DNA from: an uncultured Desulfuromonas sp.
Lineage (GTDB): Bacteria > Desulfobacterota > Desulfuromonadia > Desulfuromonadales > Desulfuromonadaceae
Reading direction: 5' to 3'
NCBI RefSeq assembly: GCF_963678835.1
Contig: NZ_OY787469.1
Location: forward strand, 2,046,001 to 2,110,000
DNA length: 64,000 nucleotides
Each line of letters begins with the position of its first letter. The first letter of the stretch is position 1. A model generated the notes under the pieces. It ran no database searches, had not been told where the DNA came from, and saw only the letters and a program-made list of their open reading frames with translations. The translations under genes and the position numbers were made by a program. Positions 44,323 to 53,881 of this stretch are shown piece after piece.

Positions 44323-45489
44323 ATGACAGAACAGCTTCACAACACTTCGAATGTCTTGTTGGAACAAATTATCGCTGACGATGTATCGCAACGCGGTGGT
44401 CTATCCTTCTGTGATTATATGCAGCACTGTCTCTACCATCCTCAGCATGGTTATTACATGGCTGCTCGTCAACGTGTTGGCGCCAAAGGGGATTTTTTTA
44501 CGTCATCGTCCGTTCACAGTCTGTTCGGCGCTCTTATCGCACGTCAGTTGCATCAAATGTGGCAGCTGCTGGGCAGTGGTTCCTTTACCGTTGTTGAACA
44601 AGGTGCCGGTGACGGGTTTCTTGCCCTTGATATTCTTGAAACTCTCCAGGCTGACTATCCACGGATGTACGCTCTCATCCGTTATGTTCTTATTGACGTT
44701 AGCGCTGATAATCGCCGCAGACAGCGGGAACACCTGTGCCGCCATGCTGAAAAGGTTTCGTGGCAGAACTTTGATGAATTGGGACCCTTTGCCGGATGTT
44801 TTCTGAGTAACGAGCTTCTTGATGCCTTTGCGGTTCATGTGGTTGAAAAACACGATGGTCACCTGCAAGAGGTTTATGTTGTTCAAGGGGGACAGGGGCT
44901 GGAAGAAGAGTTGCGTCCGGTGGATAATCCTCAATTTTTACGACATTTCGATCTGGTGGACGCTGGTGTCATGGAGGGCTGCCGCGGTGAGGTCTGCCTC
45001 GCTGTGCAACCATGGGTGGAGTCGGTCGCGGCAAAACTTGAACAAGGGTTTGTGCTGACCATCGATTACGGCTATCCGGCCCAGGAACTCTATGCGCCGT
45101 TTCGTCGACAGGGCACTTTGCTGTGCTATTATCAACATACAGCCAACGACAATCCCTATCAGAATATCGGCTGTCAGGATATCACCAGCCACGTTGATTT
45201 TACCTTGCTGCAGAGATGTGGTGAACATGTCGGTCTGGAAACTTTGCACTTTACGGAGCAATACCGCTTCCTGATCGGATTGGGTTTTGTCGAAGAATTG
45301 CTTCGCCTGCAAGCTGAGGAGACCGATCCGCAGAAAGCCATGGCTTTACGCATGACCTTGAAGAATTTGATTTTGCCGGATGGGGGCATGGGGGAGACGT
45401 TTAAAGTTTTGATTCAGGGCAAGGGTGTTGGTCGGCCCGAATTGCTCTGCCAACGAAAAATTAGTGATATTTCGGCCGCTTTTACTTAA
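44323..45489 (+). CDS. MidA/NDUFAF7-family SAM-dependent methyltransferase
   Basis: 388 aa. Belongs to COG1565, relatives of the mitochondrial complex I assembly arginine methyltransferase NDUFAF7. It has the N-terminal LSFCDYMQHCLYHPQHGYY, GDFFTSSSVHSLFGALIARQL, SAM motif I VEQGAGDGFLALDIL, FLSNELLDAFAVH and TIDYGYPAQELY. The substrate in bacteria is not established. It is followed 33 bp later by the NifU-domain gene, likely in the same operon, which ends at a strong terminator. Confidence 0.9.
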   Translation: MTEQLHNTSNVLLEQIIADDVSQRGGLSFCDYMQHCLYHPQHGYYMAARQRVGAKGDFFTSSSVHSLFGALIARQLHQMWQLLGSGSFTVVEQGAGDGFLALDILETLQADYPRMYALIRYVLIDVSADNRRRQREHLCRHAEKVSWQNFDELGPFAGCFLSNELLDAFAVHVVEKHDGHLQEVYVVQGGQGLEEELRPVDNPQFLRHFDLVDAGVMEGCRGEVCLAVQPWVESVAAKLEQGFVLTIDYGYPAQELYAPFRRQGTLLCYYQHTANDNPYQNIGCQDITSHVDFTLLQRCGEHVGLETLHFTEQYRFLIGLGFVEELLRLQAEETDPQKAMALRMTLKNLILPDGGMGETFKVLIQGKGVGRPELLCQRKISDISAAFT

Positions 45490-45522
45490 TAACTGGATAG
45501 ATAACTTTTAAGGGAGAAGACA

Positions 45523-45747
45523 ATGAAAGAGCAAATTGAAGCAGCACTGGATGAAGTCCGCCCGACCTTACTGGCTGATGGTGGTAATGTTGAACTTGTT
45601 GATGTCAGTGATGATGGTGTTGTCAGTGTGAAACTTGTTGGCGCGTGTGGCTCCTGTCCCATGTCGACAGTCACGTTAAAGATGGGCATTGAGCGGATTT
45701 TGCTGGAAAAGGTTCCGGGTGTCAAAGAAGTTGTTCAAGTGCCGTAA
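45523..45747 (+). CDS. NifU-like C-terminal domain protein (Fe-S scaffold/carrier)
   Basis: 74 aa, a stand-alone NifU/Nfu domain that carries iron-sulfur clusters in the cytoplasm. Key residues are the CGSC motif in [20 protein letters not shown], and [21 protein letters not shown] lies upstream of the ATG. It follows the MidA-type gene and ends at a terminator 30 bp later. The MidA pairing hints at respiratory complex biogenesis, which is inference. Confidence 0.93.
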   Translation: MKEQIEAALDEVRPTLLADGGNVELVDVSDDGVVSVKLVGACGSCPMSTVTLKMGIERILLEKVPGVKEVVQVP

Positions 45748-45776
45748 CCTCAGTTCTCTGTTTAATCCTTTTGCGC

Positions 45777-45813
45777 GAGGGGCCTCATCTGTTGATGGGG
45801 CCCCTCTTTTTTT
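45777..45813 (+). terminator. Rho-independent terminator
   Basis: GAGGGGCC pairs with GGGGCCCCTC around a short loop, with extra CAT/ATG pairing, and seven T follow. It ends the MidA/NifU transcript and may also serve the convergent yjbQ-like gene. Confidence 0.9.
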
Positions 45814-45877
45814 GTTTTGAGGGCTGACGGTGGCGTTGTGTTGTTATCGCCTTCGGTTGAACAGGTCATGATGACAT

Positions 45878-46273
45878 CTACACGGTTGCGGGAAGCCATT
45901 GCAGATCAACCTGACGTCGGCGTGGGCCATCAAATTCACAAAAATAGATTCCCTGCCAAGTGCCCAATTGTAACGCGCCATTGCGGACGATAACGGTTTC
46001 GCTGGAGCCCATCAGGCTGGTTTTTAAATGAGCGGCGCTGTTTCCTTCGGCATGTCGGTAGTTGTCGCGCCAGGGGATCTTTTTATCCAATGTGACAAGT
46101 AGGTCCGTCACCACATCCGGGTCCGCATTCTCATTGATCGTTAGTGCCGCTGTGGTGTGGCGAACAAACAAAACGATAACGCCATCGATGTAACCCTGTT
46201 CGCGAATATGTTTGGCAATCAGGCTGGTGATGTTAATCATCTGGTCGCGGTGTTGGCTGGTGATTTCAATCAT
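45878..46273 (-). CDS. YjbQ/UPF0047 family protein
   Basis: 131 aa, close to the family's normal 130-140. It shows VLFVRHTTAALTINENADPDV and AEGNSAAHLKTSLMGSS, with conserved His residues, and a terminal QGIYFCEFDGPRRRQ. Members are described as secondary thiamine-phosphate synthases from weak activity; the true role is unclear. Its start overlaps the end of the upstream hydrolase gene by eight bases, so the two are translationally coupled. Confidence 0.92.
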   Translation of the reverse strand: MIEITSQHRDQMINITSLIAKHIREQGYIDGVIVLFVRHTTAALTINENADPDVVTDLLVTLDKKIPWRDNYRHAEGNSAAHLKTSLMGSSETVIVRNGALQLGTWQGIYFCEFDGPRRRQVDLQWLPATV

Positions 46274-47123
46274 GCGTCTTTCCGTTGGTTAGAATCTGGC
46301 GAAGGTGGCGAATCGTTTGCGTATGGTACCACAGTGTGACATGGCCACTGTTGGCTATTTCAATGTTACACGCTGCTGGATGTTTACTTCTTCCTGGAGG
46401 CAAGACGATGTTGTCAAGTGGGCTGAAAATGGAATAAAAGTCCACCGATTCAGGCCATTCCGATTGGCTGAGTTGTTCAATAAAGAGACTGTCTGGCGCT
46501 AACTGGCGTGCCGTTTTTGAGATGGAAAAAGGGACGAGTTTTGAGCCGAAATGGGGCGCTCCAACCGTGATGCACCGGCGAATATGCTTGTCGCCACCGC
46601 GCCGCTGCACGTAATTTCGAGCGATCAGCCCGCCTAAAGAGTGCCCCACGAGATCTATTGAGCCGGTAAAATCATCCTGACGCAATGTGTGGACCACTCG
46701 GTCAATACATTCCGTCAACGTTTCCACCTCTCTCCATGGTGGTAAATTCAGAGTAATGATATGGCGCTCGCCTTGTTTGAGTCGTTTTTGCAGGTAAAAG
46801 CTACTGGCTCGATTAAGATATAATCCGTGGATTAACAGGACAATGGGACGCTCTTTGGCTCTTTGGGGATATTTGGAATTCTGCAGACCCAAAGGATAGA
46901 TGAGTAGGGATGCCAGGGTGACTAAATATTCGAGAGTATAAATTTTTAGTATTCGAGACCAGCGCGATAGCTGAAAGCGTTGATCGAGTAATTTCGAATC
47001 CTGATTGGCTCGTTCGTACCAGAAAAGAACGCCGCTGAACAGGACGCAGACGGCAATTAAAATTGCTAGCGCAACGAGGACGACGAGAACAATTTTGGTC
47101 AACAGAAGGCTGGTATTGTCCAT
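46266..47123 (-). CDS. Membrane-anchored alpha/beta hydrolase (lipase-like)
   Basis: 285 aa. A strongly hydrophobic N-terminal helix (about residues 8-35) anchors it, and a second hydrophobic stretch lies near 65-80. The hydrolase core has the oxyanion motif LLIHGLYLNR, nucleophile elbow VGHSLGGLIARNY, an acidic residue near SPLDNIVLPP and a late His in NSGHVTLWYH, so a complete triad is plausible. It resembles PGAP1-like esterases/lipases. The substrate is unknown. It is divergent from xerC and first of a two-gene operon. Confidence 0.85.
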   Translation of the reverse strand: MDNTSLLLTKIVLVVLVALAILIAVCVLFSGVLFWYERANQDSKLLDQRFQLSRWSRILKIYTLEYLVTLASLLIYPLGLQNSKYPQRAKERPIVLLIHGLYLNRASSFYLQKRLKQGERHIITLNLPPWREVETLTECIDRVVHTLRQDDFTGSIDLVGHSLGGLIARNYVQRRGGDKHIRRCITVGAPHFGSKLVPFSISKTARQLAPDSLFIEQLSQSEWPESVDFYSIFSPLDNIVLPPGRSKHPAACNIEIANSGHVTLWYHTQTIRHLRQILTNGKTHD

Positions 47124-47243
47124 GTTGAAATGGTAGCGTAATCATTAGCAAGCGTCAAATTTTCGGGTGTAACTTGGTGGCCAGTCGTGACAATTAAAAA
47201 ATGAGAACAGGCAATGAGCGCAAGCGAAAAAGGGGGAAGGGGG

Positions 47244-48137
47244 ATGACAACGTGGCTTGATGAATTTTCACGCTATCTCAGTGTTGAACGCAATTTGGCG
47301 TCATATACCCAGACCAGCTACCTGCGCGATGTGAGGGCTTTCTGCCAATTTATCTGTGATGGGGACTGTCAGCAGCTTGAGACGTTGCTGCCGGCAGTCG
47401 AAAAACATACGCTGCGTCGATGGATGGCGCAATTACTCAAGAGCAATAAAAAGGTCACTGTGGCCCGTAAGGTCGCGTCAGTAAGAGCTTTTTACAGTTT
47501 TCTTCACCGCCAGGGATACGTTGAACACAACCCCGCACTACAGGTGCGTTTGCCACGGGTGGAGCGTTACCTGCCGACAACACTCGACGTAGATTACATG
47601 TACCACCTGCTTGATTCTCCAGCCGACAGCACCTTGCAGTCATTACGTGATCGTGCTGCCTTTGAGTTGCTCTACTCCAGTGGTCTGCGTGTTGGTGAGC
47701 TTGTAGCGTTAAACGTCGGTGATCTTGATTTTGATCAAGCTCTAGTGCGGGTGTTGGGGAAAGGGGGGAAACAACGCATTGTTCCCGTCGGTTCAAAGGC
47801 GTTGCAGGCGTTGACGGCTTATCTGGAACAGCGTGGGGCGACCGAGCGTGATCAGCCTTTATTGATCAATCGACAAGGCACACGTCTATCGGCCAGAACG
47901 GTTCAGCGTAATTTGAAAAAGAAGCTGCTGCAGCTCGGGTTGCCGACGACGGCAACGCCGCACTCGTTGCGCCACAGTTTTGCCACCCATCTGCTTGATG
48001 AAGGCGCGGATCTCAGAGCGATTCAAGAGATGCTCGGACACCAATCGCTATCGACAACGCAAAAATACACCCAGGTCAGTACAGATCGGATGATGAAAGA
48101 ATATGACCGCGCTCATCCGCGCAGTCGAAAAAAATAG
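47244..48137 (+). CDS. xerC: Tyrosine recombinase XerC
   Basis: 297 aa. Site-specific recombinase resolving chromosome dimers with XerD at dif. It has an N-terminal SAM-like core-binding domain (FSRYLSVERNLASYT) and the catalytic set Arg in SGLRVGEL, Lys in GKGGKQR, HSLRHSFATHLL, His in MLGHQSLSTT and Tyr in QKYTQVST. ATG 47244, after a G-rich AAGG stretch, gives the normal N-terminus. ATG 47214 would add ten residues. Confidence 0.92.
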   Translation: MTTWLDEFSRYLSVERNLASYTQTSYLRDVRAFCQFICDGDCQQLETLLPAVEKHTLRRWMAQLLKSNKKVTVARKVASVRAFYSFLHRQGYVEHNPALQVRLPRVERYLPTTLDVDYMYHLLDSPADSTLQSLRDRAAFELLYSSGLRVGELVALNVGDLDFDQALVRVLGKGGKQRIVPVGSKALQALTAYLEQRGATERDQPLLINRQGTRLSARTVQRNLKKKLLQLGLPTTATPHSLRHSFATHLLDEGADLRAIQEMLGHQSLSTTQKYTQVSTDRMMKEYDRAHPRSRKK

Positions 48138-48171
48138 ATAGGTCCTGTATGTGGACAAACATGATTAGCAC

Positions 48172-48207
48172 AAAAAAGCCCCGTCGGAAAACCGACGGGG
48201 CTTTTTT
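48172..48207. terminator. Bidirectional terminator between xerC and CoA-transferase gene
   Basis: A perfect AGCCCCGTCGG/CCGACGGGGCT stem has A6 before it and T6 after it, so it can end transcripts from both the plus-strand xerC and the minus-strand CoA-transferase gene. Confidence 0.93.
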
Positions 48208-48229
48208 GTTGGACAGATTAAGAACGATT

Positions 48230-49810
48230 TTATTCGCACAGATCAATGTTGATGTCCCAGTTTTTAACACGCATGGTGCCATTCTGGGCGAGGTTTTGCT
48301 GCATCTTGAAGCAACGGTCAAACAGTTGCGGCTCGTGACCGATCCCCTTGGCCAAGGTTTCTTTCTTAGCCATGTCGAAGTATTCCTGAATAATCGGCTT
48401 GTACTCCGGATGCACACACTTGTCGATGATAGCCTGGGCACGATCTTTCGGTGCCAGGCCGCGCAGGTCGGCGAGACCTTGCTCGGTAACCACAACGTCG
48501 AGGTCGTGCTCGGTATGGTCGATGTGCGGTGCCTTGGGAACCACGCACGTGATGCCATACGGGTCTGTTTTGGTCGGGCGCACTGAAGGAGAGTGCATAA
48601 TCTTCAGGTAACCGTTACGCAGGAAGTCGCCGGAGCCGCCGAGACCGTTGATCATGCGTGTACCACCAACCAGAGTGGAGTTGGCATGGGCGTACATATC
48701 AAATTCAACCGGCGTGTTCATGGCGATACAACCGAGACGACGAATCGGCTCAGGTGCGTTAGAGATAGACAGGGGGCGCAGAACGATTTTGTCCGCATAC
48801 TTGTCCCAGTTGTCAAAGAAACGTGGGAAACCAGGCTCTTCAGACAGCGACAGAGAACATGCTGATGCGGCATCCAGCTTACCGGAATCGAACAGGTCGA
48901 GCATGGTGTCCTGAAGAACTTCGGTGAATACCGTCAGATTCTTAAACGGACCTTTGGCCAGACCGCCGACAACCGCGTTGGCGATGGAACCAACACCGGA
49001 CTGCAGGGGCAGCAGGTTTTCAGGCAGGCGACCTGCTTTTACTTCGTCGCCAAAGAATTGCATGATGTGGCCGGCAATCGCTTCAGACGTTTGATCCATG
49101 TCGGCAAACGCACGACCTTTGTCACGATGCTTGGACTCAACAACGGCAATGATCTTATCCGGATCGCAAGGGAAGGCTGTGGTGCCGATGCGGTCATTGG
49201 AGCTGCTGATCAAGAACGGCTGGCGATTCGGCGGGGTTTGCGGAATCAGGCAGTCGTGCATTCCTTCAAAAGAAGGCTGTCCAGTGTTGACCTCGATGAT
49301 CACCTTGTCGGCAATCATCAGAATTTCACCGATAACACCGCAGGAAGAGGTCGGAACCAGACCGCACTCTTCAGTAATGGCCGACACTTCGATAATCGCG
49401 ATGTCGATTTTCGGGGTGTAGAAACCGTAACCGAGGTCTTGAGCGAAAAGAGAAAGGTGCTTGTCGCCCATACGGATGCGACCTTCGTTGATCCCCTTGG
49501 CAATATTCTTACCGGTCTGGTAAGGCCAGCGGCGATCGATCATATCCAGGGTTGCCCAACGATCCTCTGTTTCTGCACCCACAGAAGCACCGATGAACAG
49601 GTTGAATTTCATTTTGCCTTGCAGGTTGTTCTTTTCAACGTGATCAGCCAGAGCGATGGGTACCGCTTTGGGGTAACCGGCTGGGGTAAAACCAGACCAA
49701 CCCAGGTCCATACCATCTTTGAAGAATTCGACACACTCTTCTGGAGATTTTACCTTGTCGAGAAGGGCTTTGCGACGTACACGATTTTCGAGGCTTCCGA
49801 AATCAGACAT
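48230..49810 (-). CDS. Acetyl-CoA hydrolase/succinyl-CoA:acetate CoA-transferase, paralogue 1
   Basis: 526 aa class I CoA-transferase. In acetate-oxidising Desulfuromonadales such enzymes activate acetate with succinyl-CoA and so link acetate uptake to the TCA cycle. It shows GASVGAETEDRW, GDKHLSLFAQDLGYGFY, PLQSGVGSIANAV and FTEVLQDTMLDLFDSGKL (the Glu is the likely CoA-thioester residue) and GGSGDFLRNGYL. The start at 49810 has AAGGAGG six bases upstream; an extension to 49840 is unlikely. About 90% identical by eye to paralogue 2, 960 bp away. Confidence 0.93.
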   Translation of the reverse strand: MSDFGSLENRVRRKALLDKVKSPEECVEFFKDGMDLGWSGFTPAGYPKAVPIALADHVEKNNLQGKMKFNLFIGASVGAETEDRWATLDMIDRRWPYQTGKNIAKGINEGRIRMGDKHLSLFAQDLGYGFYTPKIDIAIIEVSAITEECGLVPTSSCGVIGEILMIADKVIIEVNTGQPSFEGMHDCLIPQTPPNRQPFLISSSNDRIGTTAFPCDPDKIIAVVESKHRDKGRAFADMDQTSEAIAGHIMQFFGDEVKAGRLPENLLPLQSGVGSIANAVVGGLAKGPFKNLTVFTEVLQDTMLDLFDSGKLDAASACSLSLSEEPGFPRFFDNWDKYADKIVLRPLSISNAPEPIRRLGCIAMNTPVEFDMYAHANSTLVGGTRMINGLGGSGDFLRNGYLKIMHSPSVRPTKTDPYGITCVVPKAPHIDHTEHDLDVVVTEQGLADLRGLAPKDRAQAIIDKCVHPEYKPIIQEYFDMAKKETLAKGIGHEPQLFDRCFKMQQNLAQNGTMRVKNWDINIDLCE

Positions 49811-49840
49811 TGAACTTTCCTCCTTGTTGTCCTTTTGCAT

Positions 49841-50718
49841 TCATATAAGGTTTAAACAACCAAGTCCCAGGCCCCATGTGGGCCAGAAGCGGGATAAACT
49901 CTGAATGAATAAATTGCAGCGTCATCAAAATCAGTAAACGCTGCGAAATTAAAACAAACGTGAAAACTGTTCTTCAATTTTAGAATAGCGTTATACTCAT
50001 CCATGTATAGTATGACGTGTTTTTTTAGTCAAGGGAAAAAGTATACAATATGTTTTGTTTTTAAAATGTCGCAACGGCCAGAAATGCTCAACTGCAGGCT
50101 TGTGTTGTCGGTTTAATATACTGAAATAATTGTACTATTTTACGTTAAGCTATTTCTCATATTTTAACACCTTCTTTTTCGCTTGGCGGGCCCGACAGGG
50201 TTTAATAAGTGGACATAACAGATATGGTGTTTTATTACGTTGTTGGTTTCCGTGTGGTGCTTATTTTAAAGGAGGATTGTTTTAAAGTGACGTTATCGTG
50301 GGGATAATCCGCAGTGAATTTATTGGATTTTTTTTTAGCATGGCTAAAAAAGTAGAAATTATTTCTCTGCTTGATCAGGGCGTTAGAGAGGCTGGTAGGT
50401 GGATGAGGTATTGGGAGGGAAGGGAATCTGTTGTGGTTTGAATTGCGTGCGGTGCGCTTGAATTGCTTGTGTGCAAAAAAAATCGCTCTGTGTTTGACGC
50501 TCTCGGTTTTACTGCCGGTGACAGCTGGTAGCATGTCTCATTAGATAGTTTTTGCCGCACATGACGAATATGGGGGGACGCCGATAGAATCAATGGACTC
50601 GTAATTCTGGCCTTGATTCCGGCTGTTCGATTGTGGATTGTGTGAGCGATTTTTGGGATGGACTATCAGGCTGATATTGATTTTGAGGCGGACTGTCTGC
50701 TTGTCGTGCGAGAAAAGA
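49841..50718. other. Long AT-rich upstream region of CoA-transferase paralogue 1
   Basis: Nearly 880 bp without a supported gene. Unassigned features are a GTATACAATATGTTTT stretch near 50042 and several AT-rich tracts. The region must contain the promoter of paralogue 1. A 99-codon minus-strand frame at 50235-50534 has no ribosome site or family resemblance. Confidence 0.5.
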
Positions 50719-50750
50719 CAAAAGCCCCATCGCGTCGCGATGGGGCTTTT
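50719..50750. terminator. Terminator of CoA-transferase paralogue 2
   Basis: AAAAGCCCCATCGCG pairs with CGCGATGGGGCTTTT. On the minus strand the stem follows the stop codon of paralogue 2 and ends in T4; it is symmetrical enough to work in both directions. Confidence 0.9.
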
Positions 50751-50772
50751 GAGTTGAGCAGGCCGGGATGGC

Positions 50773-52353
50773 TTATTCGCACAGGTCGACTTTGATATCC
50801 CAGTTTTTGATTTTCATGGTGCCGTTCTGAGCCAAGTTCTGTTGCATTTTAAAGCAGCGATCGAACAGTTGGGGCTCGTGACCAACGCTCTTGGCCAGGC
50901 ATTCTTTTTTGGCCATGTCGAAGTACTCCTGAATGATTGGCTTGTACTCCGGATGCACACACTTGTCGATGATGGTTTGAGCACGCTCTTTCGGAGCCAA
51001 ACCACGCAAGTCAGCAAGGCCTTGCTCGGTAACCAGCACGTCAAGGTCGTGCTCGGTGTGGTCAACGTGCGGTGCTTTGGGAACCACACAGGTGATGCCG
51101 GTCGGGTCGGTTTTGCTCGGACGCACTGAAGGGGAGTGCATAATCTTCAGATAGCCGTTGCGCAAGAAGTCGCCGGAGCCGCCGAGACCGTTGATCATGC
51201 GGGTGCCACCAACAAGTGTGGAGTTGGCGTGGGCATACATATCAAACTCAACCGGTGTGTTCATGGCAATACAGCCGAGACGACGGATCGGCTCAGGAGC
51301 ATTGGCGATGGACAGAGGGCGAAGGGTGATTTTATCGGCATATTTGTCCCAGTTGTCGAAGAAGCGGGGGAAGCCCGGAGTTTCGGACAGGGACAGTGAG
51401 CAGGAAGACGCTGCATCCAGTTTGCCGGAATCGAACAGGTCAAGCATGGTGTCCTGGAGAACCTCGGTGTAAACAGTCAGGTTCTTGAAGGGACCTTTGG
51501 CCAGACCGCCAACAACGGCGTTAGCGATGGAACCAACACCAGACTGCAGGGGCAGCAGGCTTTCAGGCAGACGGCCCGCTTTAACTTCGTCACCGAAGAA
51601 TTGCATGATGTGGCTGGCAATCGCTTCAGACGTTTCATCAGCATCAGCAAAGGCACGACCTTTGTCGCGGTTCTTAGATTCAACAACGGCAATGATTTTG
51701 TCCGGATCGCAGGGGAAAGACTCTGTGCCGATACGATCACTTGCTTTGCTGATCAGGAACGGTTGGCGATTCGGCGGTGTTTGGGGAATGATGCAGTCGT
51801 GCATGCCGCGGAAAGAAGGTTGTCCGGTGTTGACTTCAAGGATGATTTTGTCGGCGATCATCAGGATCTCGCCGATAACACCACAAGAAGCGGTCGGAAC
51901 CAGAGAGCCATCAGCAAGAATTTCAGAAACTTCGATGATGGCAATGTCGATTTTGGGTGTGTAGAAACCGTAGCCAAGATCTTGGGCAAACAAGGAAAGG
52001 TGCTTGTCGCCCATGCGGATGCGGCCTTCATTGATTCCTTTGGCGATGTTCTTACCCGTCTGGTAAGGCCAGCGGCGGTCAATCATGTCGAGCGATGCCC
52101 AGCGGTCTTCCGTCTCAGCGCCAACTGAGGCGCCAATAAACAGGTTGAATTTCAATTGACCTTGCAAGTTGTTTTTTTCAACGTGGTCAGCCAGGGCGAT
52201 GGGTACCGCTTTGGGGTAACCGGCCGGGGTGAAACCAGACCAGCCAAGGTCCATACCGCTTTTAAAGAACTGGATGCATTCTTCAGCGGAAACTACTTTG
52301 TCGAGCAGCGCCTTGCGGTGCACACGACTTTCTAGCGTTCCAAACTCAGACAT
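50773..52353 (-). CDS. Acetyl-CoA hydrolase/succinyl-CoA:acetate CoA-transferase, paralogue 2
   Basis: 526 aa, the same length and motifs as paralogue 1 (GASVGAETEDRW, YTEVLQDTMLDLFDSGKL, GGSGDFLRNGYL). The differences cluster in the surface segment around EVSEILADGSLVPTASC and the N-terminal helices. AAGGAGG lies just before the ATG. It has its own terminator and its own long upstream region, so the two copies are separately transcribed and could be expressed under different conditions. Confidence 0.93.
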   Translation of the reverse strand: MSEFGTLESRVHRKALLDKVVSAEECIQFFKSGMDLGWSGFTPAGYPKAVPIALADHVEKNNLQGQLKFNLFIGASVGAETEDRWASLDMIDRRWPYQTGKNIAKGINEGRIRMGDKHLSLFAQDLGYGFYTPKIDIAIIEVSEILADGSLVPTASCGVIGEILMIADKIILEVNTGQPSFRGMHDCIIPQTPPNRQPFLISKASDRIGTESFPCDPDKIIAVVESKNRDKGRAFADADETSEAIASHIMQFFGDEVKAGRLPESLLPLQSGVGSIANAVVGGLAKGPFKNLTVYTEVLQDTMLDLFDSGKLDAASSCSLSLSETPGFPRFFDNWDKYADKITLRPLSIANAPEPIRRLGCIAMNTPVEFDMYAHANSTLVGGTRMINGLGGSGDFLRNGYLKIMHSPSVRPSKTDPTGITCVVPKAPHVDHTEHDLDVLVTEQGLADLRGLAPKERAQTIIDKCVHPEYKPIIQEYFDMAKKECLAKSVGHEPQLFDRCFKMQQNLAQNGTMKIKNWDIKVDLCE

Positions 52354-52958
52354 GGTGCTTCCTCCTTAACGTGTGTGAAATAAATCGTCCCAAATAAAAT
52401 AAGAATTGAAGATGGCTTTGAGGGGTCGCATTTTATCGTAGGCTCCAAGGTGAAACCAAATAGGGTATAAAATGCGAAGCTAAAACCATGTTATGATCGG
52501 AATGTATAATATATGTGAATTATTAAGTCAAACGAAATGTGGCATAAAATGTGATTTGCGGTTTTCTAAAATATTTACCCATAGTGAAATATTTATTGTG
52601 GCTTGCTGTGGATTGTACGCAGGTAAGTATTCGAAATATAACAGAAATTTGTTATATATTCTTTTGGCGCTTTAGTTTTATTGAAAATAAAAACAATGCG
52701 TTTTACCGCCTGTATTGTTGGTTGCTTTTCTAATACTCTGTTTGTTCCACCCCCAAAATAATTCAAAGGAAAACTGTATACATATTGATAGTTTATGTGT
52801 ATACGGCTAGGGTGTAACTTCCTGATAACGCTGTATTATTATTTTATTTTCCCGCGATTTTTTTATGCTCCATTCAACGGGCATTGATGGGGCTATTTAC
52901 GGGTTAAAACTTACAAGGAAAGTGACAGGTTTTAATAAGAGAAGGGACGTTAGAAACA
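52354..52958. other. Upstream region of CoA-transferase paralogue 2, with a GTATAC dyad
   Basis: About 600 bp, AT-rich, no gene supported. TGTATACAT (52775-52783) and ATGTGTATAC (52795-52804) form an imperfect inverted repeat that could be an operator. It lies some 420 bp from the paralogue 2 start, so the link is uncertain. GTATACA also occurs once upstream of paralogue 1 (near 50042). Confidence 0.4.
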
Positions 52959-52986
52959 AAAAAGCCTTCAACAAAGAAGGCTTTTT
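52959..52986 (-). terminator. Terminator downstream of bamD
   Basis: AAAAAGCCTTC pairs with GAAGGCTTTTT around AACAAA. On the minus strand it lies 33 bp after the bamD-like stop codon and ends in T5. Confidence 0.88.
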
Positions 52987-53018
52987 GATCGTGTTTTCAT
53001 CGCTTGTCAGGCGGGCTG

Positions 53019-53777
53019 TTAGATGTTGTGGTCTTCGCGGAATTCGTTGATCTCTTCTTGCAGTTCTTCATCCACAGGGCGTTGCTGAAGAAGGCTCAAG
53101 GTTGCCATGGCCTGATCTGACTTACCATCGAATTTCTGGGCGCGAGCCAGATCAAACAGAACCCCGCTCAGCTCCGGATAGTTCGGATAGGTGCTGGTGA
53201 TGTCTTCCAGGCGGTTGATTGCCGCTGTATAGCGCTTTGTTTTTAAGTAGAAACGACCGACGTAGGCTTCATTGGCTGCCAAGCGGTTATGACACTGCTC
53301 AATGTAGTTGTTCAGCTCCTGAGTGTCGACGCTCTCTGGATAGTTTTTCAGCAGTTGCTCAAATGTTGCCAAAGCGTTTCGTGTTGCTGTCTGGTCTCGG
53401 TCAGCACTGAGGAGTTGGGCAAAATGTGATTTCCCTAAACGATACATCACCGATGCTGTCTGTGTGTGACCGGGATGCTTCTTAAGAAAGTCTTCGTACG
53501 AAGCGACGGCGGAGATATAGTCTTCTTTTGCGTAATACGCGTCGCCAATCTTCAGTTCGGCCAGTGCGGTCAACTCGGGTGAGGTGAAGCTGTCGCGAAC
53601 TTTTTGCCAGTGTTCGATGGCCGCAAGGTAATGCTCTTTCTCCATGGCAATCTCACCCTTCTGCAGCTCGCGCATGGCTTCACTGGTGGCCGGTGATGCG
53701 GTCTGAGTTGCGGACTTGTTGGATGAACAGGCCGCAAGGGCCAGAAGGGTCAGGAGAAGTATAAGGGTCCGTTGCAT
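53019..53777 (-). CDS. bamD: BamD-like outer membrane assembly lipoprotein
   Basis: 252 aa. A lipoprotein signal peptide ends in lipobox LALAACSS (Cys about residue 17). TPR-like repeats follow (AIEHWQKVRDSF, ELKIGDAYYAKEDYISAVASYEDFLKKHPGH, ALATFEQLLKNYPES, YVGRFYLKTKRYTAAI). This is the normal BamD/YfiO layout, a partner of BamA in inserting beta-barrel proteins. The VGRFYLK motif is typical. It is just downstream of rpoH, same strand, with a 104-bp gap. Confidence 0.88.
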   Translation of the reverse strand: MQRTLILLLTLLALAACSSNKSATQTASPATSEAMRELQKGEIAMEKEHYLAAIEHWQKVRDSFTSPELTALAELKIGDAYYAKEDYISAVASYEDFLKKHPGHTQTASVMYRLGKSHFAQLLSADRDQTATRNALATFEQLLKNYPESVDTQELNNYIEQCHNRLAANEAYVGRFYLKTKRYTAAINRLEDITSTYPNYPELSGVLFDLARAQKFDGKSDQAMATLSLLQQRPVDEELQEEINEFREDHNI

Positions 53778-53881
53778 GAAGATATCCTTTTAAACGTGTG
53801 ACAAAGAGCGTGAATAGTTAAGTTGTAAATAGTAAATCAACCCCATCAGCGACTCAAGCATTATCTCCATGGAAGGTTAAA

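Noticed and set aside
50235-50534. 99-codon minus-strand frame between the CoA-transferase genes
   Set aside because: No start signal, odd composition and no family resemblance.
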